Positions 7,529 through 16,667 of a DNA stretch of 34,121 nucleotides are shown piece after piece (the stretch's first letter is position 1; each line of letters opens with the position of its first letter). The notes below the pieces were generated by a model. The model was given only the letters and a program-made list of their open reading frames with translations. It made no database searches and was not told where the DNA came from. The DNA lies in contig NZ_JAPZSU010000046.1 in the NCBI RefSeq assembly GCF_027531905.1, positions 1 through 34,121 of the forward strand, written 5' to 3'. The position numbers and the translations under genes were made by a program. Source of the DNA: Flavobacterium sp. (lineage in GTDB: Bacteria > Bacteroidota > Bacteroidia > Flavobacteriales > Flavobacteriaceae).

Positions 7529-8611
7529 CTACAAATACTCCTCTCCAAAAGTACGAACCATCTCACCAGCCACTCCTTTGATTTCTTGTTCGCTCCCTTT
7601 TGGATAAATCAACAGTATTTTTTCATCATCTACAATAATAAAATCCTCCAGCCCTTTAATGACGGCGGCTTTTCCTTTAGGCAAATGTATGATACAATTG
7701 GAAGTTCCTTCTACATGCAAATGATCAATACTCGTAGAGTTGTTTAATGCGTCTTTGGGCAACACCTCGTGCAAAGAAGCCCAGGTCCCCAAATCACTCC
7801 AACCGATATCGGCAGGAATAGTATAGACATTCGTAGCTTTTTCCAGTATGGCGTAGTCAATAGAAATATTCGGACTGTTAGGATAATTCTCTTGTATGAA
7901 CCCAACCTCAGCTGGTGTATTATAAACCGAGTTGCCTTTTTCAAACAAACTCGCTATTTGAGGTGCATACATTTGAAAGGCTCTTTGGATATTTTGCCCA
8001 CTCCAAATAAAAATTCCGGCATTCCACAAATAATCCCCACTTGCTAGGTATTCCATCGCTTTTTCGAGAACTGGCTTTTCCATAAAACGACTCACGGCGT
8101 GTACTCCTACTTCCGATTCCTGTTCATAATGAATGTACCCATAACCCGTATCAGGTCTTGTAGGACTGATTCCTAAGGTCAACAAGGCTTTATTTTTTGA
8201 AGTATAGTCTAATGCTTGTGCAACTTTATCCAAAAACGCTGCTTCTTTCAAAATCAAATGATCAGAAGGAGCTACGACTATATTCGCCTCTGGATTCTGC
8301 TGCAAAATCTTATACGTAGCATAAGCGATACAAGGCGCCGTGTTATTACGACTAGGCTCTAAAAGAATATTACATTCTGTAATCCCATCCAATTGCTCTA
8401 GCACCAGGGCTTTATAGTCTTGATTACTTAGTACATAAATATTTTCTTTAGGGCATAACTCCAAAAAACGGGCATAGGTCATTTGTAACAACGATTGCCC
8501 TGTCCCTAAAATATCAATAAATTGTTTCGGAAAGTGATTCCTACTCTTTGGCCAAAACCGACTTCCCACACCACCTGCCATAATCAGGACATAACTGTTA
8601 TTTTGAGTCAT
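7529..8611 (-). CDS. manC: Mannose-1-phosphate guanylyltransferase
   Basis: It makes GDP-mannose from mannose-1-phosphate and GTP. The signature AGGVGSRFWPKSRNHFPKQF covers residues 12-31 and includes the pyrophosphorylase Gly-rich loop. FMEKP near the middle and YLWNAGIF are further family motifs. At 360 residues it is the short monofunctional form without the phosphomannose isomerase domain of longer ManC proteins. It starts 9 bp after the WbpV-like gene and is the last gene of the packed block. No manB, gmd or fcl is in the window, so mannose itself or a derivative made elsewhere is the product used. The REPIN array begins at its stop codon and may shape the 3' end of the operon mRNA. Confidence 0.95.
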   Translation of the reverse strand: MTQNNSYVLIMAGGVGSRFWPKSRNHFPKQFIDILGTGQSLLQMTYARFLELCPKENIYVLSNQDYKALVLEQLDGITECNILLEPSRNNTAPCIAYATYKILQQNPEANIVVAPSDHLILKEAAFLDKVAQALDYTSKNKALLTLGISPTRPDTGYGYIHYEQESEVGVHAVSRFMEKPVLEKAMEYLASGDYLWNAGIFIWSGQNIQRAFQMYAPQIASLFEKGNSVYNTPAEVGFIQENYPNSPNISIDYAILEKATNVYTIPADIGWSDLGTWASLHEVLPKDALNNSTSIDHLHVEGTSNCIIHLPKGKAAVIKGLEDFIIVDDEKILLIYPKGSEQEIKGVAGEMVRTFGEEYL

Positions 8612-8620
8612 TATGTTTAA

Positions 8621-9517
8621 TTAGTTTTTAAAAGAATCGAAAGTCTTCCTCAATCCATCTCTAGCGGCAACAGGTAATGCTTTACCAATCGCTTTTACTA
8701 TTTTTTCATTACTCACTACATAACTTTCAGTTAACTTTTGCAATTGTTCTGAATTTAGTGGCAAAGGCAATATATCCCCGACTGTAGCTATGGATCTAAT
8801 TATATTTTGAGATATCCTCCAGTGCTTTGCAGGCTTACCTAAACTTTCTCCAAGTATTTGTATCAATTCGTTAGTGGACAAAGAATTATTGTCAGCTACA
8901 TTATACACTCCAGAAGGAATAGTTTCATTTTCTAAAAGCTCCTTAATCACAAAACAAAGATTTTCAATGCTCAAAAAAGATCGTTGATTCTCAAAAGCGC
9001 CCAATGGCCAAGGTAAGCCCTTAGAAACTAATTTATAGAGTAAGTTAAGATTCCCTTTGTTCCCAGGGCCGTGAATCATGCAAGGTCGCAATACATAAAC
9101 TCTTTTACCTTTGGGTAATTCTTTACTGAAAATATATTCCTCTGCTTGATGTTTGGCAATACCATAATGGGTTTTGGGCATTGGAATGCTATCTTCTGTT
9201 AAAATTCCTTCTACTTTATCTGCAACTGCTTTAACAGTACTCATAAAAATAAAAACAGTAGTTTTTGATACTAAAAAAGCATCAAACAATTGTTTGGTTA
9301 ATTCAAAATTAGCCTCATAATAATCTTTGGGCTGTGAAACTTTTTTTAAGTCATGAGCTTTACCAGCAAGATGAATGACAGCATCTGAATCAATTGTAAT
9401 TAACTGATTTTCCATAAATCGAACACTCAAAAAGTCAATCCGATTATCATCTATGAGATAATCTTTCAAATTTGTCCCAACAAAACCTGTTCCTCCTGTT
9501 ATAGTAATTTTTAACAT
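8621..9517 (-). CDS. WbpV/WreQ-like nucleotide-sugar reductase/epimerase
   Basis: This 298-residue extended SDR enzyme has the NAD(P) loop GGTGFVGT (residues 8-15), a Thr-containing STVK (93-96) and the catalytic YxxxK at Tyr118-Lys122. The segments GPGNKGNLNLLYKLV, GLPWPLGAFENQRSF and LGWTP-like end region (VARDGL) are typical of the WbpV/WreQ group, which reduces UDP-4-keto-6-deoxy-HexNAc (to UDP-QuiNAc or UDP-FucNAc) for repeat-unit initiation. A UDP-GlcNAc C4-epimerase role is the alternative. It abuts the upstream GT4 with no spacer and is followed after 9 bp by manC. The required 4,6-dehydratase is not in the window. Confidence 0.8.
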   Translation of the reverse strand: MLKITITGGTGFVGTNLKDYLIDDNRIDFLSVRFMENQLITIDSDAVIHLAGKAHDLKKVSQPKDYYEANFELTKQLFDAFLVSKTTVFIFMSTVKAVADKVEGILTEDSIPMPKTHYGIAKHQAEEYIFSKELPKGKRVYVLRPCMIHGPGNKGNLNLLYKLVSKGLPWPLGAFENQRSFLSIENLCFVIKELLENETIPSGVYNVADNNSLSTNELIQILGESLGKPAKHWRISQNIIRSIATVGDILPLPLNSEQLQKLTESYVVSNEKIVKAIGKALPVAARDGLRKTFDSFKN

Positions 9518-10666
9518 TTATAATTTTAACTGGTTAGAGATTAAATCCCAAATTTTAGTCTGTTCAAAATTCTCCTGAACAAATATCCTTCCTTTCATTC
9601 CATGTTCTTTCATCACATGTTCATTTTCGAAATAATAGAAAATTTTTTCTGCGATATCTAATGGTTCATTTGAAATAAAAAGCCCACTTTGATTTTCTAT
9701 AATTGATTCTTTACAACCAGTAGCCTTAGTTATAAGTACTGGTAATTTCATTGATGAGGCTTCCAAGGAAACGGTCGAAAATCCTTCTCTATACGTAGGC
9801 AACACGAAAATGTCCATAATTGAAAAGTAAATTGATGCATCTACTACAAAATCTGTGAATATAATTGAAGAATCTGTTTGTATCTGATTTTTTGAATATT
9901 CAGAAATAGCATCTCTTTCTTCTATTGGCCCCACTAATAACAATTTTGCATTAGGAAACTTGTCTTTGACAATTTTCCAAGCCAAAATGAGATCATCAAT
10001 CCCCTTATCTTTTACTAAACGTCCAACATAACCAACGACTTTATCTTCAAGTGAAATATTGTAATTTTGAGCTAACTCCTCAATCTCATGTCTATTTTTA
10101 TTTTTAGGATTAAATCTTCCTTCTGTATCAATACCATTGCAGGTTCCCAAACCTAAAATTACATTTTTATTTGCCTTATTCAAATTATCTTTTTCACTGA
10201 TTTCTTTAACTGAATAACTTACACAAATTATAGTTTTGGCAAAAAAACCCGTAAGACGTTCTATATTTTTAAGAATCTGCTTTCTAAATCCTTTACTGGT
10301 TTCATAAATAATTCCGTGTCTAAAATATATCCTTTCTGATGCGCCTGCTAAAAACGATGCAATCATTGCAATCATACCCCCTTTGGGTGTATGCCCCACT
10401 ACTATATCTATCCCATTTTTTTTTATATGATTATAGATTTCATATATTGCTTTTAAATCTTTTAACGGACTTATTTCTCTTGTAATCTCAACTTCTAATG
10501 GAACATACCCTAATTTTTTAGAAAACTCTGTAAGTTCTTTAGAAGAACTACATGCTAAATAATATTCATTACCGCTTTTTTTTTTCAAGTACAAAAACTG
10601 TTCTCCAAAAAAATGATTTATAACAAATGAGACAGTTATAACATGTAATATTTTTTTTTCGCTCAT
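9518..10666 (-). CDS. Glycosyltransferase family 4 (GT-B)
   Basis: This 382-residue GT-B enzyme has an N-terminal acceptor half beginning ILHVITVSF and a C-terminal donor half with VGYVGRLVKDKGIDDLI and the GT4 EX7E motif in EGFSTVSLEAS. It probably works at the inner membrane face and adds a sugar to the lipid-linked unit. A GT4 directly followed by a WbpV-like gene is a usual Bacteroidota arrangement, so it may add the second sugar, onto the initiating HexNAc. Donor specificity cannot be read. The start is supported by a near-zero spacer on its 3' side and a 116-bp AT-rich gap before it. Confidence 0.85.
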   Translation of the reverse strand: MSEKKILHVITVSFVINHFFGEQFLYLKKKSGNEYYLACSSSKELTEFSKKLGYVPLEVEITREISPLKDLKAIYEIYNHIKKNGIDIVVGHTPKGGMIAMIASFLAGASERIYFRHGIIYETSKGFRKQILKNIERLTGFFAKTIICVSYSVKEISEKDNLNKANKNVILGLGTCNGIDTEGRFNPKNKNRHEIEELAQNYNISLEDKVVGYVGRLVKDKGIDDLILAWKIVKDKFPNAKLLLVGPIEERDAISEYSKNQIQTDSSIIFTDFVVDASIYFSIMDIFVLPTYREGFSTVSLEASSMKLPVLITKATGCKESIIENQSGLFISNEPLDIAEKIFYYFENEHVMKEHGMKGRIFVQENFEQTKIWDLISNQLKL

Positions 10667-10782
10667 TATTCTTTATTTCTCTTTAAATATATTAGACAAA
10701 CCGAAGAACTTTAAAAAAATTTTTTCTCCTTATTGTAATTCTCAAATTAACCTAAAAACCTAAACGAATATTTCTATTTAAC

Positions 10783-11925
10783 TTAATCTACTTTTAACAA
10801 AGCATTAAATTGATCTAACATTATTTTCGAATTAAATTTTTTAGAAACAAAATCTCTTGAAAGAGCCCCAATATTGTCTTTCCCGTTAAGTTTTATAAAT
10901 TCAATTGATTTTATTATTGAATTAGATAAATCAAGGGAATTTAAAGGATTGCAAACCCATCCAAATTTATCAATAATAACACTGGCATCTCCCACATTTG
11001 TTGATACACAAGGCGTTCCGCATAACATAGATTCTGCCAAAGAATTAGGGAATGCTTCTGCTTTACTAGACAACACATTAATATCAATCATATTATATAT
11101 TTCGGATACGTTATCAGACATACCATACAAAATAAAGCTATCTAATAAATTGGATTTCTTTAAATAATTAACAAGTTCCAAATTTGACTCATCAACTCCT
11201 TCTCCAACCATAATGATTCTAAAATTACTCTGACATTTATTCAGTACTATATCTATTGCATCTATAAAATTGTAATGATCTTTTACAGGATGCCATCTTG
11301 CCACTAATCCAATAATCAATTCATTATCGTTAACACCAAATTTATTTCTTAAATTACTACGTTGATCTTTATTAGGTTTATAAATATTTTCGTCATACCC
11401 ATTATAAACAACAATACATTTGGATTTCGAATAATAAATTTTGCAATGATTAATTAGTCCTTTTGATGAACAAAAAATAATCTTTTCAGGAATTAAATAC
11501 GAAAAAAAAGAACAGAGATAAGCAATAACTCTAGTTGGAAATCTCAAGCTATCAGAATCAACATATGCATGATGAATATTCCAAATCACTTTTTTTCTAA
11601 AAAAAAACTTTGAAACAAATCCTCCAATTAAATTAGCATGATACATCCATGTAAAAACAACATCGGGATTAATTTTTTTAACCAATTTGTATAATCGATG
11701 AAAAGATTTAAGATCTAAAAGTCCTTTCATATTAACATGATGCACCTCAACACCAGATAACCTAATTTTTTCAGTATGATAATCAAGCGAAGTTAAAGAA
11801 ATAACTATTTGTTTGTAATCTGCATTTTCATCTTTTAGTTTCACAACTAATTTGCTTAAAATACTTTCTGCCCCTCCTTGACCTAGACCTGTAATTATAT
11901 GTACTGATTTCTTTTTAAATTTCAT
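10783..11925 (-). CDS. Glycosyltransferase family 4 (GT-B)
   Basis: This 380-residue GT4 starts with a typical glycine-rich acceptor loop (ITGLGQGGAESILSKLV) and has the EX7E motif in EAFPNSLAES, followed by MLCGTPCVSTNVGD. VARWHPVKDH marks the start of the donor-binding half. Function in the pathway is inferred only from its place: a cytoplasmic-face transferase of the repeat unit, with mannose or uronic acid as possible donors. It follows the next GT gene after 2 bp, so the two are surely co-transcribed. The coding DNA is clearly more AT-rich than rfbF-rfbH upstream. Confidence 0.85.
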   Translation of the reverse strand: MKFKKKSVHIITGLGQGGAESILSKLVVKLKDENADYKQIVISLTSLDYHTEKIRLSGVEVHHVNMKGLLDLKSFHRLYKLVKKINPDVVFTWMYHANLIGGFVSKFFFRKKVIWNIHHAYVDSDSLRFPTRVIAYLCSFFSYLIPEKIIFCSSKGLINHCKIYYSKSKCIVVYNGYDENIYKPNKDQRSNLRNKFGVNDNELIIGLVARWHPVKDHYNFIDAIDIVLNKCQSNFRIIMVGEGVDESNLELVNYLKKSNLLDSFILYGMSDNVSEIYNMIDINVLSSKAEAFPNSLAESMLCGTPCVSTNVGDASVIIDKFGWVCNPLNSLDLSNSIIKSIEFIKLNGKDNIGALSRDFVSKKFNSKIMLDQFNALLKVD

Positions 11926-11927
11926 AT

Positions 11928-13127
11928 CTAATGTATAGTTTTATTAAAAAAATCATTAGTAATGGATTTCCAGCTATATGATTTATTAATAATATCTTTT
12001 GTTTTATTTGAAAATTCCTTCATTCTATCATGATCACTTAAAAGATCAATAATTTTAGTGTACCATTCATTAGAATCATTCGAATAACATACAATACAGT
12101 TATCGTTATTTTTCATTTCATCGATACCATCGATTGAAAGTGAAGAGCAAACAATAGGTAAGCCAAGACTCATAGCTTTTAAAATTTTATTTTTCATGCC
12201 AGAGCCAATAAATAATGGAGAAATAAATAAATCCATTGATGTCATATAACTATCCATATCGTCAACAAAACCTGTAAAAACAACATTGCTAAGATTATAT
12301 ATCTTGAATTTTTTAAGTGTATTTTGGCTATATGGGCCAATTATATGAAACTTTACAGAAAAATTATTATGTAAGAAAATTTTACTTAATTTATCTACAA
12401 TAAATTCTGCTGCTAACAAATTTGGCTTGTAATCTAAAATTCCTGTAAAACAAATATTATATTGAGCATTAATGTTATTAATTATACATTTAGTATGTGA
12501 TGGAGTACTTACGCCAAGTTTTATATCCATAAATTTAGTGTTCGTAATTTTAAGATTTTGCTTAATTGAAAATATTTTATCAACATTGGATACAAATAAA
12601 ACCTTCGAAGCAATTTTATAAAATGATTTCTCGCACCGATTTACCAAAACATACTGACTAGTATAATACAAAATTTTTAATGGATTAATTGTTTGGAATA
12701 AGGCTCTTTTATAATACAGGGATAATGAATCTATTTCAAAAAAAATTAATTTTTCTTTCTGATCTATAAAAAATGGCATTAAAAAAGCGCTTTCAAATCC
12801 AATAAAATAAAAAAAATCAGACTTTATTTCTCTTAACAAAAATTTATTGAATTGAAAATATATAGCATTAAAGGGTTTAAAAAAAATAGATACATTAATT
12901 TTTTCAAAAAACGAATATTTTTTTGTAGAAAGTGGAACATGAGTCACTTCTATTAAGAAATCTTGATACAATAATTCCGCTTCAATACTTTTATTTCCAA
13001 AATAAATAATTTTTACATCATGATCTCTATTCTCTTTTAAAATATTAATTACAATGACAGAAACACCACTATCATATTCATTTAATGGTAAGTCTTTCAT
13101 TAAAAAACATAAGGATTTATTTTTCAT
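11928..13127 (-). CDS. Glycosyltransferase, GT4-like
   Basis: This 399-residue predicted GT-B enzyme has a divergent N-terminal half. The C-terminal half is recognisable from NICFTGILDYKPNLLAAEFI and, above all, from LFIGSGMKNKILKAMSLGLPIV, the form of the donor site seen in Glyco_trans_1_4 proteins. The classic EX7E is replaced by this GSGMKNK type. Its first 11 bp overlap the end of the flippase gene, a sign of translational coupling. The reading frame is very AT-rich with many AAA/TTT codons. Sugar specificity is unknown. Confidence 0.75.
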   Translation of the reverse strand: MKNKSLCFLMKDLPLNEYDSGVSVIVINILKENRDHDVKIIYFGNKSIEAELLYQDFLIEVTHVPLSTKKYSFFEKINVSIFFKPFNAIYFQFNKFLLREIKSDFFYFIGFESAFLMPFFIDQKEKLIFFEIDSLSLYYKRALFQTINPLKILYYTSQYVLVNRCEKSFYKIASKVLFVSNVDKIFSIKQNLKITNTKFMDIKLGVSTPSHTKCIINNINAQYNICFTGILDYKPNLLAAEFIVDKLSKIFLHNNFSVKFHIIGPYSQNTLKKFKIYNLSNVVFTGFVDDMDSYMTSMDLFISPLFIGSGMKNKILKAMSLGLPIVCSSLSIDGIDEMKNNDNCIVCYSNDSNEWYTKIIDLLSDHDRMKEFSNKTKDIINKSYSWKSITNDFFNKTIH

Positions 13128-14337
13128 TATTAATAAGGTTATTGCTTTTTATATAGTATAAAACCGAAATTAAAAAACATGCTGTAAGGCATAATGAAAT
13201 TAAATACGACCAAATACCAAAATCACTAAAATTTAAAAAAATAATAAATATTGAAGCTATTAGAAATTTATTTGATATTTCCACAAACGAAACAAAGTTA
13301 TACCTTCTTCTTGAAACCAAAATTTGTCCAATAGCCCCCCAAAAATTCCAAATTATACGGATAGATAAAATATAAATCATAAGACTTAAAATAGAATAAT
13401 ATTTATTAGGTATCAAATAAAAATAATTAACTGGATATAAACTCACTAAAAAAAATATCGGAATGCAAGAAAGTATAATACATTTTTTTACTATTACTGA
13501 AGTCGAATACTCATTTGTACTTTTAGTACTGTATGAAAAAAGTATTTTTCTGTTTAAAGGACCTAACAATATGTTTCCCGTCAATGATTCTATTGAAACT
13601 ATTGTTTGAAAATAACCTAAAATACTAAATCCAGATATTTTTGAAATTGCAAATTTTAACAAATAATCTATAAGATTATTAACTATTGGCACTAAACTTA
13701 TAATCCATGTACTCCTCAACAAAGAAAAAGCTTTTTTCAAATAAGTCTTTTTAAAATAAAAAAACAAAATGAATCTCAGATTAAAACGATAATAAAACAA
13801 ATAGATAAGTAGAGGAAATATTGTTGAAAGAAGTGGAAGAAATATAATTTTTTCCTTTTTGAAAAAAAATAAAACAACAAAAGCAAATAATACACTTGAG
13901 AAAGAATTTGTTGCATTTGTTAAATATAGAATTCCTAATTTGTTGTTTGATATAGCTTTGAAATCAAAAATGGAAATAATTATTGATACAAAACAAGCCC
14001 CAAATATTGAGAGAAGCACTAAATTTTGATTTATATTGTCAATTTGTACTAAATTTTCAAAAAAATAAAAAAATAAAAGTAGCGAAAAATTAACAATAAA
14101 CATTATAACACCGAATGCTTTAAGTATTTCTTCTTGATCAATTAAGTTCATTTTCATTAATTCAAACTGTAAACCTTGATTATTTACAATTAACTGAGGT
14201 ATGAATGAGAAAAGTAAAATTGAAGAAACACATAAGCTATAAATTCCGAGAGAAGAAGAAGATCCAAAATATAATATTAAAAAGGTTCTTATTACTACTG
14301 AACTAGCATTTATAAACTGAAAAAAATATAATTTCAT
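13117..14337 (-). CDS. wzx: O-unit flippase (Wzx-like)
   Basis: This 406-residue, strongly hydrophobic protein has about ten to twelve predicted membrane segments and few charged residues, as expected for the MOP-superfamily flippase that moves the lipid-linked unit across the inner membrane. Sequence motifs are weak, as usual for Wzx. The call rests on topology, on the conserved-looking FAISKISGFSILGYFQTIVS segment (Wzx/RfbX-like), and on position next to wzy between glycosyltransferases. It overlaps the following GT by 11 bp and begins 18 bp after wzy. It is slightly shorter than typical 410-480 residue members. Confidence 0.8.
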   Translation of the reverse strand: MKLYFFQFINASSVVIRTFLILYFGSSSSLGIYSLCVSSILLFSFIPQLIVNNQGLQFELMKMNLIDQEEILKAFGVIMFIVNFSLLLFFYFFENLVQIDNINQNLVLLSIFGACFVSIIISIFDFKAISNNKLGILYLTNATNSFSSVLFAFVVLFFFKKEKIIFLPLLSTIFPLLIYLFYYRFNLRFILFFYFKKTYLKKAFSLLRSTWIISLVPIVNNLIDYLLKFAISKISGFSILGYFQTIVSIESLTGNILLGPLNRKILFSYSTKSTNEYSTSVIVKKCIILSCIPIFFLVSLYPVNYFYLIPNKYYSILSLMIYILSIRIIWNFWGAIGQILVSRRRYNFVSFVEISNKFLIASIFIIFLNFSDFGIWSYLISLCLTACFLISVLYYIKSNNLINNEK

Positions 14338-14355
14338 TAAATTTATTAAGTATTT

Positions 14356-15660
14356 TTATTCTTCTACTATTCTTTTGGAAAAAACCGTATCGAAAACAAG
14401 TGCAAATACAAAAACTAAAAAAGCAAATTTGAAAGTAATTGCAAAATCGATTCTAAAAAAGTTTAATGAGACAGCTGAAATTGATCCAAATAGATAATAG
14501 TAAATGTTTTTCGATTTTAATGATACATATAGTTCTAAAAACTTTAAAACGGAGGATATATACATGAAAATTAAGGGCCAAAAAAAAGAAAAATTTAACT
14601 TTGCTTCTAGTATTGGAGAAAATCCTAATCCTTCTGTACCTTCACCTAATGAGCCCCAATATTGTTTAGTAAATTCTACAGCAACAGTATGAGGTCGATT
14701 TTCCCAAAGAACCGTTGGAATCAAAGTAACAATTGGGTCTACGAAATATGAGTATCCTGGAAAAGTATTTAAATGAAAGTTAAATTCTCTATTAAAATCC
14801 ATAACTCGAGCCATTGTACCAAATTCACCATTTGAAACTGATAAGACATACTCAATCACAACGTCATATGGAACTGAGACACTACCAACTAAATAATTTA
14901 TCAAACCATATTGTCTCCCAATTGCTGTTATAGAGGTCACAATTAAACCAATAAAAAGTATCGGAATTAACTTGAAAAAATTGAATTTTTTTCGAAAAAA
15001 TTTCGACCACAATAAAGAAATTGCGATCATCATTCCTAAATTTCGATTTCCACCAAACAAAAATATAATGATTAATATTAAAGAAAAAACTAACACAATT
15101 TTTTTGTAGAAATCGGAATATTCCAAAAAAGGACTGTTAAAAAAGAGAACAAAACTTGAACATAAAAGGGGTATAATAACTGTAAACGAATTAATTCCTT
15201 CGGCTTTAAACTCACCATAAACCTGTGTAAAATAGGTCGCCCAACCACCAAAAATCATGTTCATGTAGATTTGCAATAAAAATGCTAATATAAGAACTGC
15301 AACAATTACATTTTTATTAGTTATTTTTTTTTTATTAAATAATTTATCATCACTACCCAAATCAAAATAATTAAAAGTTGTGAGTTTATTTCTTATAAAT
15401 ATTTGAGTGAAAAAATTTCCTAACAAAAAAGCTAAAATAGCAATCGACACATCAAGTGAAAACAACTTTACGTTATCTGTAAATTGACTTTTCAAAGTTT
15501 TTTCCAAAAGATAAAGAAAAGAGTACAAAAAGAAACCTATACCTATGAAAAAAGAGATATCAAAACTCAATACACCAATAAAAGCTTTTTTATTACTCAT
15601 CCTAAAAATCAATAAGATAAATAAAAAGTTAATAAATAAATAAATATAGGAAGGTATCAA
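14356..15660 (-). CDS. wzy: Oligosaccharide repeat-unit polymerase (Wzy-like)
   Basis: This 434-residue protein has about ten or more hydrophobic segments and one large polar loop (about residues 270-345), the layout of O-antigen polymerases. Within the loop, FGTMARVMDFN, PTVLWENRP and TEGLGFSPILEA resemble the oligosaccharide repeat unit polymerase family. It would join lipid-linked units at the periplasmic face. It starts 6 bp after the GT2 gene and is followed 18 bp later by wzx. As with wzx, low sequence conservation makes genome context an important part of the call. Confidence 0.85.
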   Translation of the reverse strand: MIPSYIYLFINFLFILLIFRMSNKKAFIGVLSFDISFFIGIGFFLYSFLYLLEKTLKSQFTDNVKLFSLDVSIAILAFLLGNFFTQIFIRNKLTTFNYFDLGSDDKLFNKKKITNKNVIVAVLILAFLLQIYMNMIFGGWATYFTQVYGEFKAEGINSFTVIIPLLCSSFVLFFNSPFLEYSDFYKKIVLVFSLILIIIFLFGGNRNLGMMIAISLLWSKFFRKKFNFFKLIPILFIGLIVTSITAIGRQYGLINYLVGSVSVPYDVVIEYVLSVSNGEFGTMARVMDFNREFNFHLNTFPGYSYFVDPIVTLIPTVLWENRPHTVAVEFTKQYWGSLGEGTEGLGFSPILEAKLNFSFFWPLIFMYISSVLKFLELYVSLKSKNIYYYLFGSISAVSLNFFRIDFAITFKFAFLVFVFALVFDTVFSKRIVEE

Positions 15661-15666
15661 ACTTTT

Positions 15667-16665
15667 CTAAAATTGAGTATTAATTCTATTTGTTGATTTT
15701 GACAATGTAGCTAAACCAAGTCGTACTCCTGAAAAAACTGACTTTGTAGAATTATACATAACATTAAAAAAACCTTTTTTGATTTTAAAAAAACCATTAT
15801 ATTTTAGAATTCTTATAAAATGAAAAAAAATAAAAGCTGAGATATTAATAAAGCATAAATACTTTCTTGGGTATTTGTTTTTATACATTACGATAATAAA
15901 ATTACGAATAAAAGATGATTGATAAGTATAATTATCATATCCTCGTGTTATGCCCCCAATTCTAATCAATTTATGATGTGTAAGCTCAATCTCACTTGCA
16001 TAAATAGTAACAAGTTTTTCCTTAAATAATGCTAAGCATGGATCAGTATCCTCAAATGAACAATATCCATAATCCAAATCTTCATCAAATCCACTAACTG
16101 TCATAAGCATCTCTCTATTAAAAATCATGCTTGTACCTTGCGCATGAAGAACTATTGGATAATTATCTGTCCCAATTTCAATAAAACTAAAATACCTCTC
16201 GTTTAAAGATTTTTTATCTATACTAAAATCACCTATAAAACCCCTAAAAAAAGTAAAATTAATAGGCTTTTTAAAGTTTTTAACAAAGTCCTTTACTTCG
16301 ATTATTTTTCCAGCAATACATCCAATTTTTTGGTCGCTTTTTATATTATTTATTAGCTTAGAAAGATTAAACAATGAATCATTTTTTAATGTAACATCGT
16401 CATCAATAAACCAAACATAATTACCAGTCGCATGTTTTAATCCTAAATTCCTCATGTAAGGTTGTCTCTTATTTTCAACATATAGAAATATAACTGAGAC
16501 ATCAGACAATAAAAAACTAGATTCATCAAACTCTATTGAATTAGCTTTATCAATCACTAAAACAATCTCATAAGGCACAATTGTCAGCAATTTAATAGAC
16601 TCATACAATCTTAACAAGTTTTCCTGATTTCTTCCAACCAGAACAGTTATTGTAATATTATTCAT
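15667..16665 (-). CDS. Glycosyltransferase family 2 (GT-A)
   Basis: This 332-residue inverting GT-A enzyme has an N-terminal nucleotide-binding start (ITVLVGRNQENLLRLYES), the metal-binding DxD as FIDDDV at residues 87-91, and an acceptor-side ED motif in GYCSFEDTDP after GFDEDLDYG. These are GT2 hallmarks. It follows the other GT2 after only 2 bp. The donor is unknown. The C-terminal region contains a hydrophobic stretch (LCFINISAFIFFHFIRIL), which suggests peripheral membrane contact. Confidence 0.85.
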   Translation of the reverse strand: MNNITITVLVGRNQENLLRLYESIKLLTIVPYEIVLVIDKANSIEFDESSFLLSDVSVIFLYVENKRQPYMRNLGLKHATGNYVWFIDDDVTLKNDSLFNLSKLINNIKSDQKIGCIAGKIIEVKDFVKNFKKPINFTFFRGFIGDFSIDKKSLNERYFSFIEIGTDNYPIVLHAQGTSMIFNREMLMTVSGFDEDLDYGYCSFEDTDPCLALFKEKLVTIYASEIELTHHKLIRIGGITRGYDNYTYQSSFIRNFIIVMYKNKYPRKYLCFINISAFIFFHFIRILKYNGFFKIKKGFFNVMYNSTKSVFSGVRLGLATLSKSTNRINTQF

Positions 16666-16667
16666 AC

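Noticed and set aside
7303..7747. Plus-strand frames containing repeated FEMRLLFKSYRE-type residues
   Set aside because: They are the REPIN-like units read as protein and continue only into the antisense of manC.
8621..9517. rfbD (dTDP-4-dehydrorhamnose reductase)
   Set aside because: The central GPGNKGNLNLL and GLPWPLGAFENQRS segments belong to the WbpV/WreQ group and not to RmlD.
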